In this document: one piece after another, positions 1 through 5,956 of the stretch
Layout: every line of letters begins with the position of its first letter
Position numbering within the stretch: position 1 is the first letter of the stretch
DNA from: JAJPXI01 sp045595705
GTDB lineage: Bacteria; Bacillota; Clostridia; Oscillospirales; Oscillospiraceae
Assembly (NCBI GenBank): GCA_045595705.1
Contig: JAZOBA010000098.1
Coordinates: 1-7,756, forward strand
Length of the DNA stretch: 7,756 nucleotides
Direction: 5' to 3'
The notes under the pieces: model-generated
Databases searched by the model: none
Told to the model about the DNA's origin: nothing
The model's input: the letters and a program-made list of their open reading frames with translations, nothing else
Made by a program: the position numbers and the translations under genes

Positions 1-393
1 GCCTGCATCATCGCCGCAGTGTTCGCCGGTGTTGCCGGTGTTCTGTATGCTTACGCTTACATGATCATGGTTCCCTCCAACCTGGACCTGACCATGTCCG
101 CAAAGCCCATGCTGATGGTCATCATGGGCGGCGGCAGCACCCTGTGGGGCCCCGCCATCGGCGCCTTCATCATCACCATCTTCGAGACCTATGCCGGTAT
201 CTGGATGCCCGACCGCTGGCCCATGCTGCTTGGTCTGCTGTACGTGATCTGCGTGCTGTTCCTCCGCGGCGGTATTTCTCCCTACCTGATCCGCCTGTAC
301 AACTTCGTGGGCTACAAGCTGTTCCCCGAAGGCAAGGGCGCTATGAAGGTCAAATCTGCTGTTGCTGAAAACGTTGGAAAGGAGATGGAATAA
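1..393 (+). CDS. livM: Branched-chain amino acid type ABC transporter permease, LivM-like (C-terminal part)
   Basis: The reading frame is open from base 1 and ends at TAA 391-393, giving the last 130 residues; the start lies upstream of the window. It is an integral membrane channel subunit of the HAAT (Liv) family. Hydrophobic stretches at visible residues 1-22, 36-62 and 74-88 look like the last membrane segments. The GGGSTLWGPAIGAF stretch (residues 43-56) matches the conserved GG.GTLWGP.LGA region of LivM proteins, which precedes the final helices. A charged cytoplasmic tail (roughly residues 97-130) ends the protein. The stop overlaps the start of the next gene by one base (TAATG), and the LivG/LivF-type ATPases follow, so the three are translated as one operon. 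The family call is firm. The transported compound (leucine-type amino acid, urea, amide or another small molecule) cannot be decided from this fragment. Confidence 0.88.
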   Translation, partial: ACIIAAVFAGVAGVLYAYAYMIMVPSNLDLTMSAKPMLMVIMGGGSTLWGPAIGAFIITIFETYAGIWMPDRWPMLLGLLYVICVLFLRGGISPYLIRLYNFVGYKLFPEGKGAMKVKSAVAENVGKEME

Positions 394-1136
394 TGAGCCT
401 GCTGCAAGTTAAAGATCTGAACAAGGCCTTTGGTGGTCTGAAAGTTCTGCAGGGCGTAAACTTTGAAGTTTACGAAGGCGAGCGTCTGGCTCTGATCGGC
501 CCCAACGGTGCCGGTAAGTCCACCCTGATCAACGCCATCGGCGGTCAGGGTCCCGCCACCTCCGGCGATGTCATTTTCGACGGCCACAACGTGACCCATA
601 TGACCCCCAACCAGCACCTGCACAAGGGCATGGCCCGTTCCTTCCAGGGCAACAACCTGTTCTGGAAGATGTCCATTCTGGAAAACGTTCTGCTGGCCCT
701 TCACGGCGGCGAAAAGAACCACTTCCAGATGCGCCGCACTCTGGATACCCGCAAGGAGTTCCTGGAGAAGGCTGAAGAGCTGCTGAAGGCCGTTGACCTG
801 TGGGAGAAGCGCCACCTGGTGCCCACCCTGCTGTCCTACGGTGATCAGCGTCTGCTGGAAATGATGCTGGCCTTCACCTGCAACCCCAAGATGGTGCTGC
901 TGGATGAGCCTTCCGCCGGTCTGCCCACCGTCGAGGCCGGCCGCTTTGCTGAAAAGCTGCGTAAGATCAGCGAGGGTACCACCTTGCTGTTCTGCGCTCA
1001 CGACCTGGAGCTGGTGTTCACTCTGGCCGACCGCATCATGGTGCTGTACTTCGGTCAGATCCTGAAGATCGGCAAGCCCGATGAGATCCGTAATGACCCC
1101 CAGGTCAAGGAAATCTATCTGGGCACCGAAGACTGA
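393..1136 (+). CDS. livG: Branched-chain amino acid type ABC transporter ATP-binding protein, LivG-like
   Basis: This 247-residue cytoplasmic ATPase powers the Liv-type importer. Visible motifs are Walker A GPNGAGKST (36-44), Q-loop Gln85 in SFQGNNLF, an ABC signature LSYGDQ (147-152), Walker B MVLLDEP (167-173) and H-loop His203 in CAHD. The C-terminal region GQILKIGKPDEIRNDP...EIYLG (221-244) is the usual LivG tail. The start is ATG 393, one base overlapping the previous stop, with AAAGGAG (378-384) eight bases upstream. Two oddities are an Asp in the signature where Gln is usual (LSYGQQ), and RLLEMMLAF after it instead of the common RRLEIARAL, so the Arg-Ala pair is missing. Length is close to typical LivG (about 250). 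It should pair with the LivF-like ATPase immediately downstream as a heterodimer. Confidence 0.9.
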   Translation: MSLLQVKDLNKAFGGLKVLQGVNFEVYEGERLALIGPNGAGKSTLINAIGGQGPATSGDVIFDGHNVTHMTPNQHLHKGMARSFQGNNLFWKMSILENVLLALHGGEKNHFQMRRTLDTRKEFLEKAEELLKAVDLWEKRHLVPTLLSYGDQRLLEMMLAFTCNPKMVLLDEPSAGLPTVEAGRFAEKLRKISEGTTLLFCAHDLELVFTLADRIMVLYFGQILKIGKPDEIRNDPQVKEIYLGTED

Positions 1137-1155
1137 GGAAAGGGAGGAACAGATC

Positions 1156-1851
1156 ATGTTAAAAATTGAAGGCATCAATACTTACTATGGCGACAGCCAG
1201 ATCCTGTTTGACCTTTCCATGGAAGTGCCCGAGGGCAAGATCATTTGTATGCTGGGCCGTAACGGCATGGGTAAGACCACCATCTGCCGTTCCATCATGG
1301 GTCTGACTCAGCCCCGTGACGGCTCCATCACCTTCCGCGGTGAGGAAATCAGCCAGATGGATACCCACAAGATCTCCAAGATGGGCATTGCTTATGTGCC
1401 CCAGGGCCGTGGCATCTTTGCATCTCTGTCCGTTAAGGAAAACCTGACTGTGGGAGCCCGCGGCCAGGATAAGCCCAACGCCTGGACTCTGGAGCGTGTG
1501 TACGATTTCTTCCCCATTCTGGAGAAGCGTCAGCACATGCCCGGCAACCTGCTGTCCGGCGGTGAGCAGCAGATGCTGGCTGTTGGCCGCGCTCTGATGA
1601 CCAACCCCGACCTGCTGATCATGGACGAGCCCTCTGAGGGTCTGGCCCCCCTGATCATCAAGCAAATCGGCGAAGTTATCACCCGCCTGAAGGGTCAGCT
1701 GACCGTTTTCCTGGTGGAGCAGAACTTCAATATGGCTCTGTCCGTGGCTGACAGCGTCTACATCGTCTCCCGTGGCCAGGTCGTCTATCAGGGCGATCCC
1801 GAGGCTCTGCGTCACGACGAAGAGACCAAGGCCAAGTGGCTGGCCGTGTAA
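1156..1851 (+). CDS. livF: Branched-chain amino acid type ABC transporter ATP-binding protein, LivF-like
   Basis: This 231-residue ATPase is the expected partner of the LivG-like protein. Motifs seen are Walker A GRNGMGKT (34-41), Q-loop Gln83 in VPQGRGIF, signature LSGGEQQ (133-139) and Walker B LLIMDEP (153-159). VEQN at 187-190 has Gln where the H-loop His sits in most ABC ATPases, which is normal for LivF. The frame is open further upstream, but ATG 1156 is chosen because AGGGAGG (1141-1147) sits eight bases before it and MLKIEGINTYYG is the standard LivF beginning. The longer reading would overlap livG and add an arginine-rich, unrelated extension. The gap after livG is 19 bases. It is the last gene of the operon, and a strong terminator follows 19 bases after the stop. 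Confidence 0.92.
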   Translation: MLKIEGINTYYGDSQILFDLSMEVPEGKIICMLGRNGMGKTTICRSIMGLTQPRDGSITFRGEEISQMDTHKISKMGIAYVPQGRGIFASLSVKENLTVGARGQDKPNAWTLERVYDFFPILEKRQHMPGNLLSGGEQQMLAVGRALMTNPDLLIMDEPSEGLAPLIIKQIGEVITRLKGQLTVFLVEQNFNMALSVADSVYIVSRGQVVYQGDPEALRHDEETKAKWLAV

Positions 1852-1870
1852 TCGAAATTACACCCTTTTT

Positions 1871-1905
1871 CGCACCCTCCCGACTTGTCGGGAGGGTGCG
1901 TTTTT
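1871..1905 (+). terminator. Intrinsic terminator after the Liv operon
   Basis: A perfect 13-base-pair stem (1871-1883 with 1888-1900) carries a CTTG loop. TTTTT at 1901-1905 follows, with a second T run at 1909-1913. The stem is GC-rich (CGCACCCTCCCGA). A TTTTT at 1866-1870 precedes the stem, but the reverse orientation would lack a good U run directly after it, so it mainly serves the + strand. It separates the Liv operon from the next transporter operon. Confidence 0.95.
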
Positions 1906-1913
1906 GTGTTTTT

Positions 1914-2071
1914 CTGCCGGTTGGTTGGTGGTGTTTGTGCGAGGATAGATCGGTTCCGAATTCTTACAGGAAAGGAGAAACTTGGGTAGAATTCCATTTT
2001 TGTATATGTTGTGGTTTTTTAGCGAGGTGAATTGTGCATAGCGCCGAAACTAAAGTGAAAAAATAGGGGTA
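1914..2071. other. Intergenic spacer, no clear gene
   Basis: Between the Liv terminator and the upstream regulatory elements of the next operon I see no convincing gene. The only coding-like signal is a 19-codon frame from TTG 1982 to TAG 2041, behind AAAGGAG (1971-1977), encoding a short hydrophobic peptide (MGRIPFLYMLWFF...). The spacing from AAAGGAG to the TTG is only four bases, no promoter is obvious ahead of it, and it lies upstream of the promoter at 2098-2126. I do not call it a gene. Two GAATTC hexamers (1957-1962 and 1989-1994) lie here and are probably chance. Confidence 0.5.
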
Positions 2072-2093
2072 TTTTTGACGAGAAGGTCAAAAA
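2072..2093. promoter_or_regulatory. Inverted repeat upstream of the CUT2 promoter, candidate operator
   Basis: TTTTTGAC and GTCAAAAA form a perfect 8+8 inverted repeat around a six-base spacer (GAGAAG). It ends four bases before the -35 box of the promoter at 2098-2126. That position suits a regulator, either an activator contacting RNA polymerase or a repressor bordering the promoter. As a transcript it would be a weak AT-rich hairpin, and it lies upstream of the predicted start, so a DNA-binding site is more likely. The regulator is unknown and no regulator gene is in the window. Confidence 0.5.
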
Positions 2094-2097
2094 CCTC

Positions 2098-2126
2098 TTG
2101 CAAGGGCATTTCAAAAGGTTTATAAT
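2098..2126 (+). promoter_or_regulatory. Sigma-A promoter of the CUT2 transporter operon
   Basis: TTGCAA (2098-2103) and TATAAT (2121-2126) are separated by the ideal 17 bases. The -10 box is perfect and the -35 box matches TTGACA at five of six positions. Transcription would begin near 2133, leaving a leader of about 129 bases before the binding-protein start codon at 2262. Confidence 0.82.
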
Positions 2127-2132
2127 CGTAAT

Positions 2133-2250
2133 ATCATAGTCGGTAAAGAAAAACCGGCAGTTCCGCATGACTCTGAGAGGATACCGGGGAAGCGGAACGA
2201 ACCATTGTGCTGCGGTCGGGTTGCGACCGCGTTCAGTGGGGTCAAGAAAG
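2133..2250 (+). promoter_or_regulatory. Structured 5' leader of the binding-protein gene, unidentified
   Basis: The leader can form three hairpins in series. The first pairs 2139-2144 with 2153-2158 (six pairs, one G-T) around a purine-only loop, AAAGAAAA. The second is GTTCCGC 2160-2166 with GCGGAAC 2192-2198 (seven perfect pairs) enclosing 25 bases. The third is GCGGTCG 2212-2218 with CGACCGC 2224-2230 (seven perfect pairs, five-base loop). None is followed by a U run, so a simple terminator is not seen. The ribosome binding site (2246-2253) lies just after the third hairpin. It could be a cis-acting sensor RNA, an mRNA-stabilising 5' structure or a protein target. I could not match it to a known riboswitch class. 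Confidence 0.4.
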
Positions 2251-2261
2251 GAGAAAATGAT

Positions 2262-3377
2262 ATGAAGAAAACCATGAAGCGCACTCTTGCCATCGTACTG
2301 GCTCTTGCCCTGTCCTTCGCTCTGGTCGCCTGCGGCGCCAAGAATGAGCCCAAGGATACCGCCTATCACATTGGTTTCAACACTTGGGGTGCCGGCACTG
2401 CAACCTTCGATTTCATGGCCGACGTGACCACCAATGCTCTGGATGTTTACGGCGCTACTTATGACCGTGCTTCCGATGATCACCAGCCCGACAAGGAACT
2501 GGCCAACATCCAGAACTTCATCTCCGCTCAGGTGGATGGCATCATCATGCAGACCACCGCTGACCCCGTGCTGCCTCAGGCTGCTGCCGAGTGCGCCGAG
2601 GCCAAGATCCCCTTCGTTCTGGCTGTCTTTAACGGCAACGATGCCGATCGCGCCAAGATCAATGCTGAGAATGACTACTATCTGGGCTCCGTCAACGCCG
2701 ACATGGTGGCCGAAGGCTACATCATGGGTAAGGCTGCTGCCGAAGACGGTATGAAGACTGCTGTTCTGCTGGGCGGTAACGTGGGCGACGTCCACTTTGA
2801 GCAGCGTATCGCCGGTTTCACTAAGGCCTTCGTGGAAGAGGGCGGCGGCACCATTCTGGCCGAAGCCCGCTGCGCCAACCCCGGTGAGGGCCAGGAGAAG
2901 GCCAATGCCATGCTGAGCGCCCACAAGGATGCTGACTGCCTGTTCGCCATGGTCGGTGACTATGTGCCCGGCGCCGTCAACGCTATGGCTACTCTGGGTA
3001 TCACTGATATGCCCATCTATGTCACCAACGCCAACACCGATGCCATCCCCTACATCAAGGACGGCACCATTGCTGCAGCCACCACCGGTAACGATCTGGT
3101 CTGCGCCGTTGCTGCCGCTCTGATGATCAACTATCTGGACGGCCACCCCATCATGGACGAGAACGGCAATCCTCCCGAGCTGAAGAGTGTTGGTTTCAAG
3201 GTTGACAAGTCCAACGTGGACGACTATCAGGCTCTGTTCCTGGATGGCCATCCCTTCACCGACGCTGTTCTGGAGACTCTGTTGGTTCGCAACAACAAGG
3301 ATGCAAACTATGCCTTCATCAAGGCCTTTGTGGAGAACCACCTGAATCTGGAAGCTCTGCTGGCTGATATCAAGTAA
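2262..3377 (+). CDS. Ribose-type (CUT2) ABC transporter substrate-binding lipoprotein
   Basis: This 371-residue protein is exported and anchored outside the membrane. It has a basic N-terminus (MKKTMKR), a hydrophobic core (about 9-20) and the lipobox LVAC with lipidated Cys24. The mature part follows the type I periplasmic-binding fold of the RbsB family: VDGIIMQTTADPVLPQA (91-107), a GGNVGDVHFEQRIAGF stretch (171-186) with conserved Arg182, and a C-terminal lobe IKDGTIAAATTGND (265-278). ATG 2262 is chosen over the upstream TTG 2205 because it starts the signal peptide and has AAAGGAG (2247-2253) eight bases before it. Where ribose and glucose/galactose binding proteins usually have a sugar-contacting Asp (GFDGTP), this protein reads VTNANT (254-259), apparently with Asn256; this alignment was made by eye. 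The ligand is therefore unassigned. It heads the operon with its two permeases and ATPase and uses strongly biased codons, consistent with high expression. Confidence 0.9.
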   Translation: MKKTMKRTLAIVLALALSFALVACGAKNEPKDTAYHIGFNTWGAGTATFDFMADVTTNALDVYGATYDRASDDHQPDKELANIQNFISAQVDGIIMQTTADPVLPQAAAECAEAKIPFVLAVFNGNDADRAKINAENDYYLGSVNADMVAEGYIMGKAAAEDGMKTAVLLGGNVGDVHFEQRIAGFTKAFVEEGGGTILAEARCANPGEGQEKANAMLSAHKDADCLFAMVGDYVPGAVNAMATLGITDMPIYVTNANTDAIPYIKDGTIAAATTGNDLVCAVAAALMINYLDGHPIMDENGNPPELKSVGFKVDKSNVDDYQALFLDGHPFTDAVLETLLVRNNKDANYAFIKAFVENHLNLEALLADIK

Positions 3378-3409
3378 GCAATCGCAGCGAACCAAATAGT
3401 ATCTGATTC

Positions 3410-3439
3410 GAGCCCCGCTTGCCGCGGCAAGCGGGGCTC
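3410..3439. repeat. 30-base perfect palindrome between binding protein and permease 1
   Basis: The two 15-base halves, GAGCCCCGCTTGCCG and its exact reverse complement, make a very stable hairpin (13 pairs, CGCG loop). It begins 32 bases after the binding-protein stop. What follows is TTCCTAAGTTTTAT, a broken T-rich tract rather than a proper U run. I read it as a leaky terminator or an RNA 3'-end stabiliser. Either would give more binding-protein mRNA than permease and ATPase mRNA, a common arrangement in importer operons. Effect on expression is inferred. Confidence 0.7.
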
Positions 3440-3479
3440 TTCCTAAGTTTTATAGTTCCGAAGAGGAGCGTGACTTACC

Positions 3480-4457
3480 TTGCAAACAAAGATTGCCAAC
3501 AAGGTGGAACGAAAGCAAAGCTCCGCCCTGTCTCTGCTGATTCTGATTGCCGCCATGGTTGTGGTAGGCGTCATTGTCAATCTATTTACCGACGGCCAGT
3601 TCCTAGCTCCAAAGAACATTGAGATTATCGTGTCCAACTCGGTGTATCCTACCTTTATTGCCTGGGCCTTGTGTTTCCTGTCGGCCTGCGGTTATACCGA
3701 TCTGTCCATGGGCGGTGTGCTGGTGCTGGGCTCCTTTGGTGCCTGTGCCGTGGGTAACGCCATGGGTTATCCCGGTGTGGTCATTGGCGGCATCGTGGTG
3801 GGTACCTTGCTGGTGTGCGTCAATTTCGGTATCTTTACTGCGACCCGGATTCCCTCCTGGATTGCCAGCATTAGTCTGGCTCTGATTTATGAGGCACTGA
3901 CCGTAATTCTGCGCACCGGAAAACTGACCAAGCCGCTGGTGGATACCGAACTCGACCGCGGTTTCCGCGCACTGGGTCAGTTCCCTATGAACGTGATTAT
4001 TCTGATCATCGGATTTGTTGTGGTGTACTTTGTGTACAACCGGACCACCATCGGTCTGAATGTCCGCGCCGTGGGCGGTAATGCCAACGTGTCCAAGGCG
4101 CTGGGTATCAGCGTGCCCAAGACGGTCCTGTCGGTGGGTCTGATCGCTGGCTTGCTGATGGGTGTGGCCTGTATCATTCAGGAAAGCTACAACGGCAAGA
4201 CCTTTGCCATGTCCGGCCTGACCAGTATCCAGATGATCTTTAAGCCCTTGGCCATCTCTCTGCTGGCCGAGATTCTGAGCCGCCGTATCAACATTATTCT
4301 GGCGGTACCCTTCTGCTCCATCATCATCTATGGCGTATTCAACATTATGACCTTCTTCGGTATTCCTTCCGGCACGCTGCAGGATGTATTCCTGGGCGCC
4401 TTTGTCATCGTGTTCGGCATTGTTGGTCAGCGTGGCACAAAGGAGGTCGTGAAATGA
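3480..4457 (+). CDS. CUT2-family ABC transporter permease 1 (RbsC-like)
   Basis: This 325-residue integral membrane protein belongs to the BPD_transp_2 (RbsC-like) family. Hydrophobic segments lie near residues 17-36, 47-70, 77-93, 97-119, 128-144, 170-187, 214-233, 255-265, 271-291 and 302-316. The family marks are GYTDLSMG (71-78), equivalent to the IDLSVG of RbsC, and the cytoplasmic coupling loop GLNVRAVGGNANVSKALGI (192-210). The start is taken as TTG 3480, with AGAGGAG (3462-3468) eleven bases upstream. The next in-frame ATG (3555) would remove half of the first membrane segment, so the rare start is preferred, though GTG 3504 cannot be excluded. The stop overlaps the ATPase start (ATGA, 4454-4457). 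It pairs with the different permease at 5953. Confidence 0.88.
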   Translation: MQTKIANKVERKQSSALSLLILIAAMVVVGVIVNLFTDGQFLAPKNIEIIVSNSVYPTFIAWALCFLSACGYTDLSMGGVLVLGSFGACAVGNAMGYPGVVIGGIVVGTLLVCVNFGIFTATRIPSWIASISLALIYEALTVILRTGKLTKPLVDTELDRGFRALGQFPMNVIILIIGFVVVYFVYNRTTIGLNVRAVGGNANVSKALGISVPKTVLSVGLIAGLLMGVACIIQESYNGKTFAMSGLTSIQMIFKPLAISLLAEILSRRINIILAVPFCSIIIYGVFNIMTFFGIPSGTLQDVFLGAFVIVFGIVGQRGTKEVVK

Positions 4458-5956
4458 GTGAGTATATTTTTGAAATTCGCGGTCTGAACAAGAGCTTTGG
4501 CCCTACTCACGCCAACGTCAACATCGACTTTACCCTGAAAAAGGGTGAGATCCGTGGCCTGATCGGTGAGAACGGTTCGGGCAAGTCCACTCTGATCTCC
4601 CAGATTGCCGGCATTTATCCCCCCGACAGCGGTACCATGACCATCGGGGGAGAGGAATATGCTCCCAAGAGTCCCGCCGATGCGTACGATCACCGCATCT
4701 CCATGGTTTTGCAGGAGCTGGGTGTGGTGGGCACTTTGCCTGTGGGCGCCAACGTGTTCCTGGGCCGTACCGGTCAGTTTACCAAGTGCGGTGTAGTCAA
4801 CCTGAAGGCCATGAACAAGGCCGCCGCCGCAGTCTTTGAGAAGTGGGATCTCCCCATGCCGCCTCTGAATGCCAGCCCTGGAACCATGCTCATCGAGTCC
4901 CGTAAGATGGTGGAGTTAGCCCGTGCCCTGTCGGTAGATCCTAACATTCTTCTGCTGGACGAGATAACACAGTCTCTGTCTCTGAATAACCGCCAGAAGC
5001 TCTACGATCTGCTGAAGAAACTGAAGGCAATGGGGCGTTCGGTGGTTCTGATCACCCACGATGTGGAAGAGATGATCGCCATTACCGATACCATCACTGT
5101 CCTGCGTGACGGCGAAGTGGTGGGCAATGTGGTCTCGGCCGAGACCACCCCTGACGAGATCAAGCACATGATGGTGGGCCGCAAGATGGATGGCGATTAT
5201 TATCGCGATGATAAGTGTGCCGACTACGATGAGGAAGTGGTGCTCAGCGTCAAGAATCTTACCGTAGCCGGGGAATTGGAGGGCGTGTCCTTCGATCTGC
5301 ACGCCGGTGAGATTCTGGGTTTCTGTGGTTTGAGTGACTCGGGCATCCACTCGGTGGGCAAAGCGGTGTACGGTTTGTCCAAGATTAAGGCAGGCAGTGT
5401 CCATCTGGTGGAAAAGGACGTGGATATCACCACCCCCATGCAGGCGCTGAGAAGCAATATGGGTTATGTGCCGAAGGACCGCGATTCCGAGGCCATGATG
5501 ATCAATGACTCCATCCGTGAAAACTTTACACTGCCCTCCATGGGCGAGCTGACCGGCCCTGTGGGCTATATTTCTCCCCGAAGCATGAAGAAACTGGCCG
5601 AAGAAATGGTGGAAAAGCTGTCGGTCAAATGTACCGGCATCAATCAGAGTGTGTCCGCTCTGTCCGGCGGCAACAAGCAGAAAATTAACCTGGGCCGCTG
5701 GCTGGCCAAGGATCTGAAGGTTCTGGTTCTGGACTGTCCCACCCGCGGCGTGGATGTAGGTGTCAAGGCGTACATCTACGCGCTGATGAAGGAAGCCAAG
5801 AAGAACAAGATTGCCACCATTCTGATCTCTGACGAGTTGACCGAGGTCATCGGCATGTCCGACCGTCTGATGGTTATGAAGGATGGCAAGGTGACCCGCG
5901 TAATCAGCCGTGACGGTGAGTTTACCGAGCAGGCCATTATCGAGGTGATGATATGA
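4454..5956 (+). CDS. CUT2-family double-cassette ABC transporter ATPase (RbsA/MglA-like), one site degenerate
   Basis: This 500-residue protein has two fused ABC cassettes, the usual size for RbsA/MglA. Cassette 1 has Walker A GENGSGKST (38-46), Q-loop Gln87, Walker B ILLLDEIT (165-172, Ile where Pro is usual) and His202. Its ABC signature is unrecognisable: GTMLIESRKMVELARAL (143-159) replaces the usual LSIGDQQMVEIAKAL. Cassette 2 lacks the Walker A lysine (FCGLSDSGIHS, 290-300), which is common in the family, and has an intact signature LSGGNKQK (403-410). Its Walker B is VLDCPTRGVDVG (425-436), with Cys428 instead of the usual Glu. In the folded protein one composite site would be complete (Walker A1, Walker B1, signature 2) and the other wholly degenerate. 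ATG 4454 has AAAGGAGG (4439-4446) seven bases upstream and overlaps the permease 1 stop; the stop overlaps the permease 2 start (5953-5956). Confidence 0.92.
   Translation: MSEYIFEIRGLNKSFGPTHANVNIDFTLKKGEIRGLIGENGSGKSTLISQIAGIYPPDSGTMTIGGEEYAPKSPADAYDHRISMVLQELGVVGTLPVGANVFLGRTGQFTKCGVVNLKAMNKAAAAVFEKWDLPMPPLNASPGTMLIESRKMVELARALSVDPNILLLDEITQSLSLNNRQKLYDLLKKLKAMGRSVVLITHDVEEMIAITDTITVLRDGEVVGNVVSAETTPDEIKHMMVGRKMDGDYYRDDKCADYDEEVVLSVKNLTVAGELEGVSFDLHAGEILGFCGLSDSGIHSVGKAVYGLSKIKAGSVHLVEKDVDITTPMQALRSNMGYVPKDRDSEAMMINDSIRENFTLPSMGELTGPVGYISPRSMKKLAEEMVEKLSVKCTGINQSVSALSGGNKQKINLGRWLAKDLKVLVLDCPTRGVDVGVKAYIYALMKEAKKNKIATILISDELTEVIGMSDRLMVMKDGKVTRVISRDGEFTEQAIIEVMI

Noticed and set aside
1081..1155. 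Longer N-terminus for the LivF-like protein from ATG 1081
   Set aside because: It would overlap livG, adds an unrelated arginine-rich stretch, and lacks a ribosome binding site as good as AGGGAGG before ATG 1156.
312..1178. Minus-strand open frame of 288 codons
   Set aside because: It is antisense to the LivG-like gene, which carries every ABC motif in frame.
1957..1994. Two GAATTC hexamers as a possible direct repeat or insertion-site mark
   Set aside because: Six bases twice in a spacer is compatible with chance, and there are no terminal inverted repeats or transposase remnants.
2160..2198. Guanidine-I (ykkC) riboswitch, suggested by GTTCCGCA and GAGAGG
   Set aside because: The CTGGTCCGAGAG core and the ACGG...AAAAGCCCGGGAGA part are absent; only short fragments agree.
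2173..2203. TPP-riboswitch-like pieces CTGAGA, ATACC and GAACC in order in the binding-protein leader
   Set aside because: The upstream GGGG arm, the GAACCTGATC core and the downstream TAATxCxxGCGxAGGGA part are missing, and spacing is wrong. A covariance search against the TPP family would settle it.
2205..2261. Upstream TTG start for the binding protein
   Set aside because: It would put 19 residues ahead of a normal lipoprotein signal peptide and run through the third leader hairpin; ATG 2262 has a proper AAAGGAG site.
2019..3395. Long minus-strand open frame of 458 codons
   Set aside because: It lies opposite the binding-protein gene, crosses its promoter and leader, and has no ribosome binding site or recognisable domain.
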